The notes: generated by a model from the letters alone, not told the origin. A stretch of 64,000 nucleotides of DNA from Tenrec ecaudatus (GCF_050624435.1 NC_134542.1:15061997-15125996), one strand, 5' to 3'; numbered from the stretch's first letter, positions 35,401 to 47,034 are shown. Numbers and translations are program-made.

Positions 35401-36034
35401 TGTGTTGAGGTGGGTGGAGATCGGTTTGATCAATTCAATCCACAATGGTCATGTTGATGGGAAAACAATCAAAAAAGATTCCCCAGATATTGTTTATATT
35501 TTTTCCAGGGCCTTCACGACAAGAATATTTCAAATCAGTAGCCACAGTCCAAAATTAAGGTCAAGGTAAAGTCATCTTGATGGATCATACCCTCTGGAAA
35601 CGTGCTTTAAATGTCTACAACTGATGGGACTTTACAGAACTCTCCTCTCCAACACTCCCTGGCATTGAACGGATTTGCACCCTCCAAAGCGGAGTTGACC
35701 TTCTGAATTCCCTCTCTAACTTGTTATCTGCAGGACACATCAACCACCCAAGCACAAAATAATAAAAACTTATTAAGATTTTTCTAGGGAATGATAAATG
35801 TAAAAGCAATTTAAAAAATATTTAGCATTTGGTGGAAATGACTATAAATTGTACAAATCTCTTCTAATTATTACACTCTCTTTAGTTTTATGAGCTCCCA
35901 CCGTGGCCTTTTCGGTTTTTATTAAAGGCGAGGTGAACTTCTGAGAAAATCACTCAAGTCTTGGAAAGTATCTTACCATCCGCATGTTTGGATTTCTCTT
36001 GTTGCTGCTGTCTGTTGCCTTTGTGTGGGCTCGG
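35401..36034. other. Unassigned sequence
   Basis: About 630 bp, nothing recognised. A 78-codon frame opening with a hydrophobic run at 35,984 continues into antisense RTE 5' UTR, so it is not a gene. Confidence 0.45.
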
Positions 36035-36362
36035 ATTTATGGAGACAGCTGCAAGAAACCTGGCTGGGTGCTGTACCTGCTTCTGGATCAGTCGGTGTGT
36101 TCGTCGAATCCGTGCCTGAGGTTACTCTGTGTCTTGAGTGACTTTCAGCCTAGGGCGCTCATCTTCCCCCATTATGTCAAACTACATCCTGGTGTGATCT
36201 GGAGTGTTTTGAGTGGATAATTTTTAGAATTATGTGTTTAGACCTTTCTTGCTCATCTTAGGCTAGGCCTTTCACTGAAATTCTCTGCCATGGGTGACCA
36301 CGTTGGTATGTGAAATACTAGTTGGATAGCTTTCAGCATCATGGAAACATGCTACAACAAGC
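36035..36362 (-). mobile_element. RTE LINE 5' UTR, antisense
   Basis: 'gcaagaaacctggctgggtg', 'tctctgccatgggtgaccac', 'agctttcagcatcatgg' are the reverse of the RTE 5' blocks seen in sense at 38.7 kb ('gctgtgatgctggga', 'cagcagggtcacc'). Confidence 0.6.
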
Positions 36363-36424
36363 TAACAGATTCTTAAAATGAGCCAGTAAAAATAACAAAA
36401 TCAATTCATCAAAGAAAGTGAATT

Positions 36425-37052
36425 TTTTTCACCATTTGACAGCCTTGATCAAAATTAAAATGGAGCCAGTTTTGACAATGGCTTTACAACAAAGACTGGG
36501 AAAGATATATTAATAAGCATATTGAATTACTTAATACAAGTGCAGAAGAACTCTTTAAAGTGTTCAGGAGTGAATATGTCCCATTGAGCACTAAGGTGTG
36601 CCTGCTCATGTCCTAGTATTTTTCATTGTCTCCTAGGCATGTGGACGCTGGCTGATGAATAAGGAAGACCTGAGAAGAATGGATGTATTGCTATTAGGGT
36701 TTGATGAAGAATATTAAAAGGATCACAGAGTGCTGAAAGAATGAACAAATCTGTTTTGGAAGAAGTATACCATAGGAGCCAGATTGCTCCTTGGAAGAGA
36801 GTGTCTCTTGTACTACGGAGATGTTTTCAGGAGCGATCAGTCCCTGGAGAAGAACATCATGCTTGGTAAAGTGAGAACTAGCGAAACAGAGGGAGCTCCT
36901 TAACAGGATGGACTGACAGGAAAGCTGCAACAATGGGCTCAAGACTCAAGCATAATCCTGAAGAAGAGAGTGCAGGGGCAGTCAGTGCTGCATTCAGTTT
37001 GCGGTAGGGTCGCCATGCATCGGGACTCAACAACACCTAACGACTGAAAACA
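36425..37052 (+). mobile_element. RTE LINE 3' end
   Basis: 'agaactctttaaagtgttca', 'tgatgaataaggaagacctg', 'tctgttttggaagaagtata', 'tccctggagaagaacatcat' and tail 'ctcaacaacacctaacg'. The upstream part of the fragment is weak. Confidence 0.8.
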
Positions 37053-37220
37053 CAGTGAGTGAACTATAGCCAGTCCCATTATGCTGCCTCACCCCAGTGC
37101 CAAGACCTACCTGACTGTGTCGTTGTTGTTCTGATGGCATTGTGCTGGGGTTATGGCTTTGTCCTAACTCTGGAAAATCCTGACTCTGGGAATAGTTGTA
37201 TCCAACTCTAAAGACATAAG

Positions 37221-37416
37221 CAGCGGTTCTCAACCTGTGGGTAACGACCCCTTTGGGGGTAGAACGGCCCTTTCACAGGAGTTGCCTGATTCATAACAGT
37301 AGCAAAATGACAGTGATGGAGTAGCAACGAAAATAACTTTACGGTTTAGGGAGGGTCACCACCACATGAGGAACTGTATGAAAGGGTCACAGCATGAGGA
37401 AGGTTGAGAACCACTG
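37221..37416. mobile_element. SPIN-type hAT MITE
   Basis: 196 bp with inverted ends CAGCGGTTCTCAACCT and AGGTTGAGAACCACTG (15 of 16 matching). Internal blocks 'cgacccctttgggggt' and 'gaaagggtcac' extend the inverted homology. Flanks GACATAAG and ACATAAAG are near-duplicates, suggesting an 8-bp hAT target duplication blurred by one indel. The ends are those of the SPIN (Space Invaders) family of hAT transposons, which spread horizontally among tetrapods including tenrec. Nonautonomous, moved by SPIN transposase in trans. Confidence 0.93.
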
Positions 37417-37489
37417 ACATAAAGCATGAGGAGCACATGGTAAAAAGGTAGCCATTCACTCAAGCGGCTTATAAAAGCTAACAGTAACA

Positions 37490-38140
37490 TGAATTTGGTG
37501 GTTTTCATCCTTCTCTGTACTGTGGAATTTTTGGAGTCAAATTGGCATCAGCTCTTCTCTGCTTGGTAGAGTTCATCCGTGACGTCATCTGAGCGTGGAC
37601 TTCTTTGTGTTGGTAGTTTTTTAATGACCTGATCAATTTCTTTGTTCGTGTCAAGTCGCTTCATACTCCATGTTAATTTAGGTAAGCAGTGTGTTTCTAG
37701 AGATTTGTCCATTTCTTATCGGTTTTCAAGTTCGTCGCAGGAGTCCATTGTTACCATTTTTGTTGTGTCTGGTGGTGGTGTGACATAACCCTCCATTTCT
37801 TACTCAGCTTAATGGTATTTTCTCCTTTTCCTTTGTTATGTTTACCAGTAGTTTGTCAATTTTTATAATCCTTTTGTAGGAACTATTCTTGTCTTATTGA
37901 TTATGTTGATTTCTATTTCTGTGCCGACTTTTGTTATTTCTGTTTTATTATTTCTGTTCTTCTGGTGATTGTAGGCTTATTTGGTTGTTTCTTTGTCTAA
38001 TAGCTGGAGAGGTTGGGTAAAGGTATTAATTTATTTCTTCTTTTTGAATATGGGCATTTATGGCTATAAATTGAACATACAATTAAGCATTTGCTGTGTC
38101 CCAAAGGTTTTGGTATGATGTGTTTCATTCTCATTTGCTG
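37490..38140 (-). mobile_element. L1 LINE ORF2 region, antisense
   Basis: 'ctctgcttggtagagttcat', 'tagagatttgtccatttct', 'ccagtagtttgtcaattttt', 'atttctgttcttctggtga' and 'tttgctgtgtcccaaaggtt' are the classic antisense L1 ORF2 blocks (between endonuclease and RT). Ends abruptly where B starts. Confidence 0.85.
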
Positions 38141-38495
38141 GACTAGAGATACCAAAAGGGTGGGGAGGAGGAGTGGGAGGGAGGGTGGCACGGATCGCAA
38201 TGAATGCCGCATAACCACACCCCCAGACAGGGGAAAGATCAACAGAAATCAGAGGGGAAGGGAGAGAGCGGTCAGTGTGAGACATGAAAATAATTAACAA
38301 TCTACACTCTATCAGGGGGCCACGAGGCTTGGGGGAGAGGAGGGAGGGGTAAAAAAGAGGAGCTGATGCCAGGGGCTCGATAGAAAGTAAATGTCTAGAA
38401 AATAATGAAGGAACATATGTACAAATGTGCCAGATACCACTGATGTATGGTTTCTAACAAGAGTTGTAAGAGCCCCCAATAAAATGACTAAAACA
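38141..38495 (+). mobile_element. B-family retroelement, 3' end
   Basis: 'gcagctgatgccaggggct'-type block, 'gtacaaatgtgccagatacc' and the end 'agagccccca'/'ataaaatgactaaaa'. 5'-truncated, inserted beside or into the L1 fragment. Confidence 0.75.
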
Positions 38496-38499
38496 AAAA

Positions 38500-38622
38500 C
38501 ACCTATGGGGGAAATTATAGTACATTGAGGGGATTACACTGGATGAATTGAAAAAAATGTGTATTAATTCCCTAATGAAAACCTGAGTATACTACTCTGT
38601 AAACTTTCACAATAAGTGGTTT
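38500..38622 (+). mobile_element. C-family repeat, 3' tip
   Basis: 'aaaaaatgtgtattaattc' followed by 'actctgtaaactttcacaat' matches the C 3' signature. Confidence 0.55.
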
Positions 38623-38664
38623 AATTTTTTTTTAATATTTCACTTTTTATTTCTTCTATTGCCC

Positions 38665-40174
38665 CATACTATCACTCGTCTATCAGGTTGTTGTACTGTG
38701 GTGGCTTGTGTGTTGCTGTGATGCTGGGAATTATATTACTGGTATTTCAAATGCCAGCAGGGTCACCCGAAGTGAACAAGCTTCAGCAGAGCTTCTTGGC
38801 TAAGAACAGACAACGGAGGACTCAGATCCCCACTTAGGAGGAAGGAGCCACTGAAAACCTAATGCTACTTTGACAACTGGCTATAAGAGATCCATATTTA
38901 TACTCATTCCAAAGAAAGGTTACCCAATAGAATGCTCAAACTATCAAATAATATCATTGATAGCATGTGCTATTAAAATTTTGCTGAAGATCACCCAGGA
39001 ATGATTGCAGAAGTACATGGACAAGGAACTGCCAGAGGTTCAGGCCAGGTTCAGAAGAGGATGTCGAACGAGGGGCATCATTGCTGATACCAGATAGAAC
39101 TCGTGTGAAAGCAGAGAATACCAGAAAGATGTTTACATGTGTTTTATCGACGATGCCAAGGCAGTGAACTGTGTGGATCATAACAAACCATGAAGATCCC
39201 TGAGGAGAATGGGAATTCTAGAACACTTGATTGTATCCAGGCTGAATTTTCACATAGATCAGGAACACTGCATCATTTAAAATCACAAAAGCTGTGCAAC
39301 AGGCTTGCAAGGTCTCAGCATACTTTTTCAATCTGTATGTTGAGCAAATAGCTGGAGATGCTGGGTTATATGAAGATATGGCATCAGGACTGGAGGAAGG
39401 CTTATTACCACCTGAAATCTACAGGTGACACACGCCTTGCTTGTTGAAAGCGAGGAGGACTTGAAGCTCTTGCTAATGGTGATCGAGGATGGCAGCCTTC
39501 AGTGTGGATCACAGCTCATTTTAAAGAAGAACAAAGCTCTCACTACTGGACACATAGGTAACATCATGATAGATGGAGAAAATGTTGACGTTACCAAGGA
39601 TTTTGTCTTGCTTTGATTCACAATCAATGCTCATGGAAGCAGCAATCAAGGGATCGAAAGGCGAGTTGCCTTAGGAAACCCTGCTTCACAAAACCGCTTT
39701 ACAATACGGAAAAGCAAAGATGTTACTCTAAGGATGACTGTGTGCCTGACACAAACGACAATATTTTAACTGCCTCATATGTATGTGAGAGTTGGACACT
39801 GAATGAGGAAAACTGAAGAGCAATCTACGTGTTTAAATTGTGGTGCTGGAGAAGATTAGTCAAAGTAACCAATATTGGGAAAGTAACACCAGAGGGCTCC
39901 TTAGGAAAAGGTGGCAAGACATCATCGTACACACTTAGGATATTGTCTAGAGAGACTAGTGTCTGGGAAGGAGACCACGTTTGATAAAATGGAAGAGCAG
40001 CAAAAAGAGGAGGTTCCTGCTGGAGATGCATTGACACATTACGGCCACGATGGACTCAAGCATGGGGACACTTGTGAGGAAGGTGCAGGACGGGGCACGG
40101 GTTCATTTTGTTGTGCATGGAGTTGCTACGCCTCAGAAAGGACTGGCTGGAACCTAAACACAACAACAACAACA
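38665..40174 (+). mobile_element. RTE LINE with both ends and an internal deletion, 7-bp duplication
   Basis: 5' UTR from about 38,680 ('gtactgtggtggcttgtgtg', 'caaatgccagcagggtcacc') joins near 38,875 straight to the RT core ('aagagatccatatttatact'), deleting the endonuclease. RT remnants: CFIDDAKAVNCVDHNKP-like at about 39,140-39,190 and ESEEDLKLLLMVIEDGSLQ at about 39,445-39,500. The 3' part ends in (AAC)n. Flanked by ATTGCCC at 38,658-38,664 and 40,175-40,181, a candidate target duplication. Multiple stops. Confidence 0.85.
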
Positions 40175-40244
40175 ATTGCCCAGTGATTTTTAAGCAGGAT
40201 GTTATTCAATTTCTATGTGTTTGCTAGATCCTAAAATCGTGCAG

Positions 40245-40446
40245 ACATCAGTGAAAATGAAAAGAAAATATTGAGAGTACCAGGGACTTCCAGCAGAACA
40301 AACAAATCTATCTTAAAAGTACCGCCAGAATGCTCTAGAGGAGGAGTTCGTAGGCTTTGGACATATGATCAGGAGAGACGAGTCCCCGGAAAGGACACCA
40401 TGCTTGGTAAAGGATAGAGCAGTGAAAGGGGCAGACCATGGACTAC
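40245..40446 (+). mobile_element. RTE LINE 3' fragment
   Basis: 'atattgagagtaccagggac', 'caaatctatcttaaaagta' and 'ggacaccatgcttggtaaag'. It meets an oppositely oriented RTE at 40,447. Confidence 0.75.
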
Positions 40447-41215
40447 AGTCAATAAAATGCAAGTAGATGCCTTTCTGATGGTCTCTGCTTTCCGCCAAAA
40501 CCCAGCTGAGGTCAGCAATGAAATCCCTCCTTTCATTGTCTCTGCTGAATTGGGCTTAAATTTCTGGCAGTTCCCTGTCAATGCACTATTCCATCCATGG
40601 TATAATTACCCTCAGGAAAATTTTATTTGCATGCATATTAATAATAGTGTTCAAAAATATCCACAGTTCAGTCTTTTGGGCCACCTTCCTTTGAAATGAA
40701 CACAAACATCATAGATCTCTGACAGTTAGTTAGCCAACAGATGTCTGCCAAATTTCCTGGCATACATGCGTGTCATTAGTTTGTTGAAATATTTCCATTG
40801 GTATTTCATCAACTTCTAGAACCTTGTTTTTCACTAATGCCTGTCATACTCAACTTGACCTTCTTCCTTCAATACCATCAGTTCTTGATAATATGCTACT
40901 TCTTGAAAAGGCTGAATATAGACCAATATTTTTTGGTATAGTGACTGTATTCTATCCATCTTCTTTTAATTATTTTGGCATCATTAAGTATTTTTCTCAT
41001 CGAATCTTTCAATATTGCATCTGGAGGCGTGGATGTCTCTTCAGCTCTTTCAGCTTGGGATCCTTTTTTGGTTTTCTAACGTCTGGTCTTTGCATATTTT
41101 GTTATAGTCCTTTGCTTTGTCTTCTCAAGCCACCCTTTGATATCTTCTGTTCTGCTCTTTTACATCATCATTTTTTCCATTCAATTTGGCTACTACATTG
41201 AAAAGCAAGTTTCAC
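40447..41215 (-). mobile_element. RTE LINE RT region, antisense, left of solo LTR
   Basis: Reverse of the RT start and linker: 'caaaacccagctgaggtcag', 'ttgggcttaaatttctggca', 'tctggaggcgtggatgtctc', 'tcagctctttcagcttggga'. Continues past the LTR at 41,809. Confidence 0.8.
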
Positions 41216-41808
41216 TGTGGGGTACCACCCCCCACAATTGAATGGGTCCAAGGGGAGGTTGTGTAATTGAGGGGTAAATTAAGAGACAACGGACAAGATG
41301 AAGCATGCAAAGGCTCATATTCATAGTTATGACTTCAGGAGCCAGGTCCGTTCACAGTATATAATTCCAACACCAGCCTTTGTAGTCTCAAGGGATGCAA
41401 GCCCCCTAATTACAAGTAACCCCTTATGAAACAAAGTGGGCTGTACCCTAAACCTAAAGGTCTCTGAATTCATTGGAGGAGTAACCTAACACCATTGACC
41501 AGGGCAGGTATGGGGGAGTGGCTGGCTTCAGAGCCTTGAGAACAATAGCAAGTGTCCTCCTCTATAGTTAAAGCTGCAGGCGAAGTGGCAATCAGCCACA
41601 TGCTTCCAAGAGGTAACCTTAACGTGGTACTATTGTGTAGGAGGATATCATGGAGAACAATATTGATTATGAGAATGTGATCGGGATCTCCAACTCACCA
41701 GGGTGAAGGTCTCCCTCCACCCCAGAAATCCAGCCTGTCAGGATTCTTAATATAAGAAAATAAAAGATTCATCCATATACACTCTTGTTCCAGTCTCTGT
41801 TTCCCACA
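41216..41808 (+). mobile_element. Solo LTR inserted in antisense RTE, 6-bp duplication
   Basis: 593 bp from TGTGGGGTACC to GTTTCCCACA, with complementary ends TGTGGG/CCCACA. A polyadenylation signal AATAAA at about 41,760 lies some 45 bp before the end, giving sense orientation. Flanks TTTCAC (41,210-41,215) and TTTCAG (41,809-41,814) form a 6-bp target duplication with one mismatch, the length usual for class II (ERVK-like) elements. Removing it rejoins the RTE linker in register. Not similar to the D LTR. Confidence 0.8.
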
Positions 41809-42362
41809 TTTCAGAATCTTTTCTGACAAACACTCTGGTCTTTGCTTTTCTTCCTGTCTTGTTAGTGACCTCTTTCTTTCTTCATATATGATGTTTTTAT
41901 GTAATCCCACAACTCACCCAGTCCTGAGTCGCTAATGTTCAATCTATGGAATCTCTTCTTGAAATGGTCTCTAAATTCAAATGGAATGTACTCAAGGAAA
42001 TATTTTGCTCTTATGGACTTGTTTTAATCATCTTGAACTTGAACTTGCATTTGAGCAATTGATGATCTGTTTCACAGTTAGTCCCCAGAATTATATTGGA
42101 AGATGATACTGAACATCATCTCTTCCCACAGATGTAACCAATTTGAATCCTGTATTTACCATTTATGTTGTTGACAAAAGGTATTTTCAATGAAGAATTC
42201 ATTGGTCTTGCACAATTCTACCATGCAATCGCCCACTGCCTTTCTATCGCTGAGACCATCTTTCCCAACTACTGATCCTTCTTCCTTGTGTCCAGCTTTT
42301 GCATTCCAGTCACAATAATTATCAATACATCTCAATACCATGTGTGATAAAATTCAGACTTA
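41809..42362 (-). mobile_element. RTE LINE endonuclease region, antisense, right of solo LTR
   Basis: Read on the minus strand: WNAKAGHKEEGSVVGKDGL and FIENTFCQQHKW at about 42,310-42,160, the conserved AP-endonuclease stretch of RTE ORFs (GDWNAK...FxQH). It then runs into the linker towards 41,815 ('ttttcttcctgtcttgttag'). Confidence 0.82.
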
Positions 42363-42365
42363 AAA

Positions 42366-43645
42366 AGTGATTGCTGTTAGGTGCAAGCGAGTCTCATTTG
42401 CACAAGTATAGCAACCCCATGTACAATAGAATGGAACACCACGGGGCCTGCACACCCTCACAATTGTCACTCTGCTCCAGCTCACTGCAGTCACAAAATC
42501 AATCCGTCTGATGAAGGATATGTGCTTTTCCAGGGTCTTGCGTCTCCTAGCAACATGTCCAAAATATGTGAGATGAAGTCTCCCAATCCTCTGTTCCAAG
42601 GAACAATCGGACTGAAGTTCTTCCAAGACAGATATGTTTGTGCTTTTGACAGTCCGTGGTACTTTCAGTGTTCTTTGCCAACACCATAATTCAAAGGCAT
42701 CGATTCTTTTTTGTCTTCCTTCTTCAGCATCCAAGTTTCAGATGAAAATGAGATGATGGAAGGCACCCTGGCTTCGGTCAGGGGCACCATAGTCCTCAGT
42801 GACATCCTTGCTCTTCAACACTCTAAAGAGTGCTGGTGCTACAACCATGAACTGCATCACTTGACACCTTGGTTGCCGCTTCCGTGAGCAGTCATTGTGG
42901 GTCCGTTGAAGATAAAATCCTTGAAGTTGGTAGCGTTCCTCAATGTCTTCATCACTAGCCCTAGAGGTTGGTGTGTAAATTTGAAAAATAGGTGTACTGT
43001 TTTCCTTTTAGATATATAGATAGTATCACAGACAACATTGCTCTTCAAGGTGGATGTTGAAATGTTTGTTTGCCAACGAATGTGATGCCGTTCATCTTGA
43101 ATACGTTATCCATAGTAAATAATAAGCCACATACGTCTGACTGAAAGTGAACAGTATCTGTCCTTTTGAGCTCACTAATGCCTAGGGTTTTATCTTGATG
43201 TGTTCCATTTCATTTTTAATGGCTTCCAGTTGTCCTATTTTCATGCTTCATACAATCCACTTTCTGAATAATAATACAGATTTATAGCTGTTCCTTCTCA
43301 TCCTGAGTCATTCCCCATTAGGAAGTGGGGGTCCCCAAAGCTTTGCTACCCCCACATTATCAAAGCTTGATGTGTTTCGAAGAGGCAGCTCTTCTCTGGT
43401 CAGATTTTGAGTCCCTTCTCCTCGTAGAAGCTCATCTCTGGCACTGTAGCCATCAGGGTTCGGCTGTTATTCATAAGGCTTTCAGTGGATCATGCTTCAC
43501 ACGCTTATTGCCTATTCCTTCTTCTGGGAATGCATTTAGTCTGGACGCATCATTGAAACCCATTCCTGATGGGGAACCCAGATGACATTTACACACTGAT
43601 GTTTCCAGCTTCAGAGCAGCATACAAGCCACCACAGTAGGCAAAA
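42366..43645 (-). mobile_element. RTE LINE, antisense, both ends with large internal deletion
   Basis: The 5' UTR lies at the right (antisense of 'gtggtggcttgtatgctg', about 43,630), then the endonuclease start (about 43,200-42,960, ISKRKTVHLFFKFTHQPLG), then a jump to the 3' domain ('ggattttatcttcaacgg' and downstream), ending at the antisense tail 'gctgttaggtgcaagcg' at 42,368. The whole RT core is missing. Length about 1.28 kb against about 3.3 kb for an intact RTE. Confidence 0.8.
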
Positions 43646-43914
43646 CTGGCCATCGAGTGGTGGAATGTCAAAGTTAGAACTATAACATTTATCAGTGAAA
43701 AAATAAGGGTAAACTTAAATCTCTAATTCGAGCCATAAATACATTATTAAACATAACTGAAAATACACAAACAGCAGAATACAAACTGATTGACTGAGGC
43801 CTCCTGGACACTGAGGTGTATCAAAAGACTTTACACAAAAAATATGAAGAAACCCACAGATGGGGAAGAATTGGGGTAAGAAACTATCGCTAATATTTAT
43901 AGAAATGTTCAACA

Positions 43915-44535
43915 TTTCAATAAGAAAGAGATAAAAATCTGATTAAAAATAAGCAGAAGATATGAACAGACAACGCATCAAAGAAGACGCTTAAGCTGCC
44001 AAGAAATATGAAGAGAAGCTTGCGATCATCAGCCGGTGATGAGCTACAAAACCAAAGAGCAGCCAGCTGTCACCTCACCCCAGCACTAATAGCAAGGTCA
44101 GAAAGAAAAAAGGAAGTGAACAAAAGTTGGCAAAGGCACAGAGATACTGGAACCCCCATACTGCTAGTGAGACGGCACAGCCATAGTATGGCGCTTCCCC
44201 CCAAAGTGAGAAAGACGGTATGACCTAGGAATCTTCCTACTTAGTCTGTATCCTAAAGAGGTAAGAGGAAAAGCTGAATCATGAATAGATAGATGCACGC
44301 CCATGCTCACTGCAGCATTATTCACCGTAGAACAAAGGTGGGCGCAAGCTAAGTGCCCATTAATGGAAGAATGGAAAAATAAACCGGTTTATTTCAATGG
44401 AATACTGTGCACATTGAAGAATAGCAATGTAGCTGGAAAATGTTTCATAATGTGGATGAAGTGGGAAACAGGATGGTGGGTAGAACTAATCGGCCACTAA
44501 AGGACAAATATTGTAAAGCCTCCAGAAAAACATTT
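43915..44535 (+). mobile_element. L1 LINE ORF2 end and 3' UTR
   Basis: 'cagacaacgcatcaaagaag', 'cctcaccccagcactaatag', 'actgcagcattattcaccg', 'taagtgcccattaatggaag', 'aatggaatactgtgcacatt'. Diverged and truncated. Confidence 0.8.
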
Positions 44536-44925
44536 CCAAACTAAAAGATATTTTTGAGGGTTATTTGGAGTTGGGGAGGAAGAAAGAGGAGTCTAGAGAG
44601 TAGATAAATATTAAATATTAAATCGAGGAAGGGGAAGGTGATATATAATAAGAGGGAGGTTGGTGAGGGGAAAGTAAGCAGGGTAAGGCTCTGAGAAGTT
44701 AGTGCGAGGTACAGGCAACAGGGACAAATGCTATCATATATGTAGTGATATATGAGTAGAAACTTGGGTAGACACACAGGTTGAACAGGTATAGGAAAGA
44801 GAATGAGAGCATTTCCATGGATCTATATGTCCATGTGTTTATTTAGCGGATGATATTTATATATGTGTATTTACCTTTATGGAAAATGTATCCATGAATA
44901 AACTGGAGCATAAAAAATATATAAA
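44536..44925. other. Unassigned purine-rich then AT-rich sequence
   Basis: Possibly a remote L1 3' UTR (G/A-rich 'gagttggggaggaagaaag'); no firm assignment. Confidence 0.35.
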
Positions 44926-45120
44926 ACAAAACCCACCAAACATCTAGAAAATTCTGACTCACAGCAACCTTACAGGACAGACCTGCCCCTGTGCATTTCC
45001 AAAACTGTAACTTATAACAGAAGTAAAAAAGCCTCGTCTTTCTTCCTCTGAGGACTTGATGGTTTCAAACTGCTAACCTCGTGGTTAGCAATCCAAAGTG
45101 TAACCTACTATGCTATGAGG
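44926..45120 (-). mobile_element. AfroSINE, antisense
   Basis: 'aaaattctgactcacagcaa', 'cctgcccctgtgcatttcc' and 'ggtttcaaactgctaacctc'. Confidence 0.82.
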
Positions 45121-45139
45121 GTTAGCTTGTGCTAGCCTA

Positions 45140-45965
45140 TATCCATGGGAAAAGTGATGAAAATGTACATATAACCAAATGCCTTTAGGGAATGAGTCAC
45201 TGGTCCTGGGGTTCAGGACCAAGGTCCCAGGGAACACTAAGGTAAATCAGCTGAACAAAGGTAATGTACTATGTCCTCTTTGGATGAGAAATGACTGAGG
45301 TCTTAGAAGTTCATGAGCAGTCATCTAGGGAACAACTATTGGTCTCTCCCCATCCAAAGGAAAGAAGAGGGATAGAAATTAAAAGACACATGGAAGCAAT
45401 TAATCCAAAGAACTAATAAATCACATCAACATCAACCTCTATAACTCTGAGACCAGAAGGACTAGAAATACCTGGCTACTACTACCTACTGTTTTGAACA
45501 GAATCACCTTAGATGATCTTGTACAGAGCGGGAGAAAAAATGGGGTACAAAACTCAGAACCCTAAAAGAAACTCAGATTACTCATCTGATAGAAACTGAC
45601 AGAACCCTCCAAGACAATGCCCTTGTTATTCTCTAAGTTTGGAATCAAAATCACCCAGGTGGTTCAGTTGTTGGACAAACAATAGGCATGCCTCTAAGGA
45701 GAAAAATAACAATTGTCTGGTAGGCACACCTTGGGATAATCAACGACCTAAGAGCAAAAGAACAGAATTTGGCCAAGGACAAAGTAAGGAGGTCCTCAGA
45801 AAGAAGGAGGCATAGAAATAGGAAACTCAGGCAGGAAATGGAAGAAGAGATGGTACCCTGAAAAGATCACAATCAGTGGCACGACACAAAATGTGTATGA
45901 ATTGCTGAATGTAAAATGGTTGATCTGCTCTGTAAATCTTCACGCATTTGCAACTAAAAGCTAAC
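45140..45965 (+). mobile_element. C-family repeat, most complete copy
   Basis: Blocks in order: 'aacaactattggtctctccc', 'acacatggaagcaattaatc', 'ctctgagaccagaaggacta', 'gatagaaactgacagaaccc', 'gacacaaaatgtgtatgaat', ending 'gatctgctctgtaaatcttc'. No open frame of note. I recall similar sequence in elephant DNA, so it is probably afrotherian; class unknown, perhaps an L1 or RTE-mobilised nonautonomous element. Confidence 0.65.
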
Positions 45966-47034
45966 AGCACAAAAAGAAATAGTAATTTGGGGTGCACCAA
46001 AATATTTAGATAGCAGATCCGACTTGATAGGGGGAAACCCATCATTTAACACCATCCAAATAGCATGTAAAATATTCATATGGGAAGTTTTAATATTCTG
46101 ACAAATAGGGAGAGAGGAACATATAAATTGTCTTGCTAAGAAACCCAGAAAATATTGGATGGATATATATGGGTATCATATTGGAAATCCTCTCACTGGG
46201 TTGAGCATTTACATAAATTATTTGTTTATATTTAATATCAGTGCAACTCAAAACAAATTTTCTCCTGGACATCCAAATGGGAAAGTTTTCCTCTAAGAAA
46301 AACTCTGGAAAGGTCAGGGTCATTGAATTAAGGTATAATTTGCCTTCAACTGCTTCCTCCATTGGTTAGAGCCTGATCCTTACTTATCCTCTGTTCTACA
46401 TCCTGTGCCAGGTGTGGAAAAGGGGAGGTGGGTCATTGACCTGTGCTTCCATCTTAAAACATGATCTGGATTGACAACGAAGTGAATCATGATCATAAGA
46501 AGACTGGTCCACCAAAGGGGATGAATCTAGAACCGTACAGATAATCCCAGGGAACACAGGCCAACATTACAGCATTGAGCATTCAGGGAACTTTGGTAAA
46601 AATCCAGAGATTTGCTCTTCTGTCCTTTGCCCAGGATCTCATTGCACCTGACATTTCAGTCGATTTTAAAACCGGAGGGAGACCCAGTGCTTATTCTAGC
46701 TGATATTTGCTTCTGAAAAGTCAAGGCTGTGTTTGTGCTTCCTTATTTCTACACACTAAATAATAGCCTTGTGAAATGCCGTGAAATCAGATGGGGAAAT
46801 ATGACACTTAGGCAATGTTGTGCCAGGAGCCTGGCCGCCCAGAAACCCAGAGCTGCCGAAACACATCTGCTTTGCTTTTTGACCCAAGAAGGGCTAAAGG
46901 CAGGCGCCCGTTCTCTGGGGTCATCTTCTGGGATTTGAGCCAAATCCACATCAGGCCGATGATGGTAAATGACCACTAGGGATCAGTGAATAGCACGTAG
47001 ACCCTGTCACATGCAGGGAGCTAATCCTTCAGGT
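45966..47034. other. Unassigned sequence
   Basis: About 1.07 kb, apparently unique; no gene recognised. Opposing frames at 46,729-46,976 show no domain. Confidence 0.45.

Noticed and set aside
35984..36220. Frame starting MFGFLLLLLSVAFVWA, looks like a signal peptide
   Set aside because: Most of it falls in antisense RTE 5' UTR, so the signal-like start is chance.
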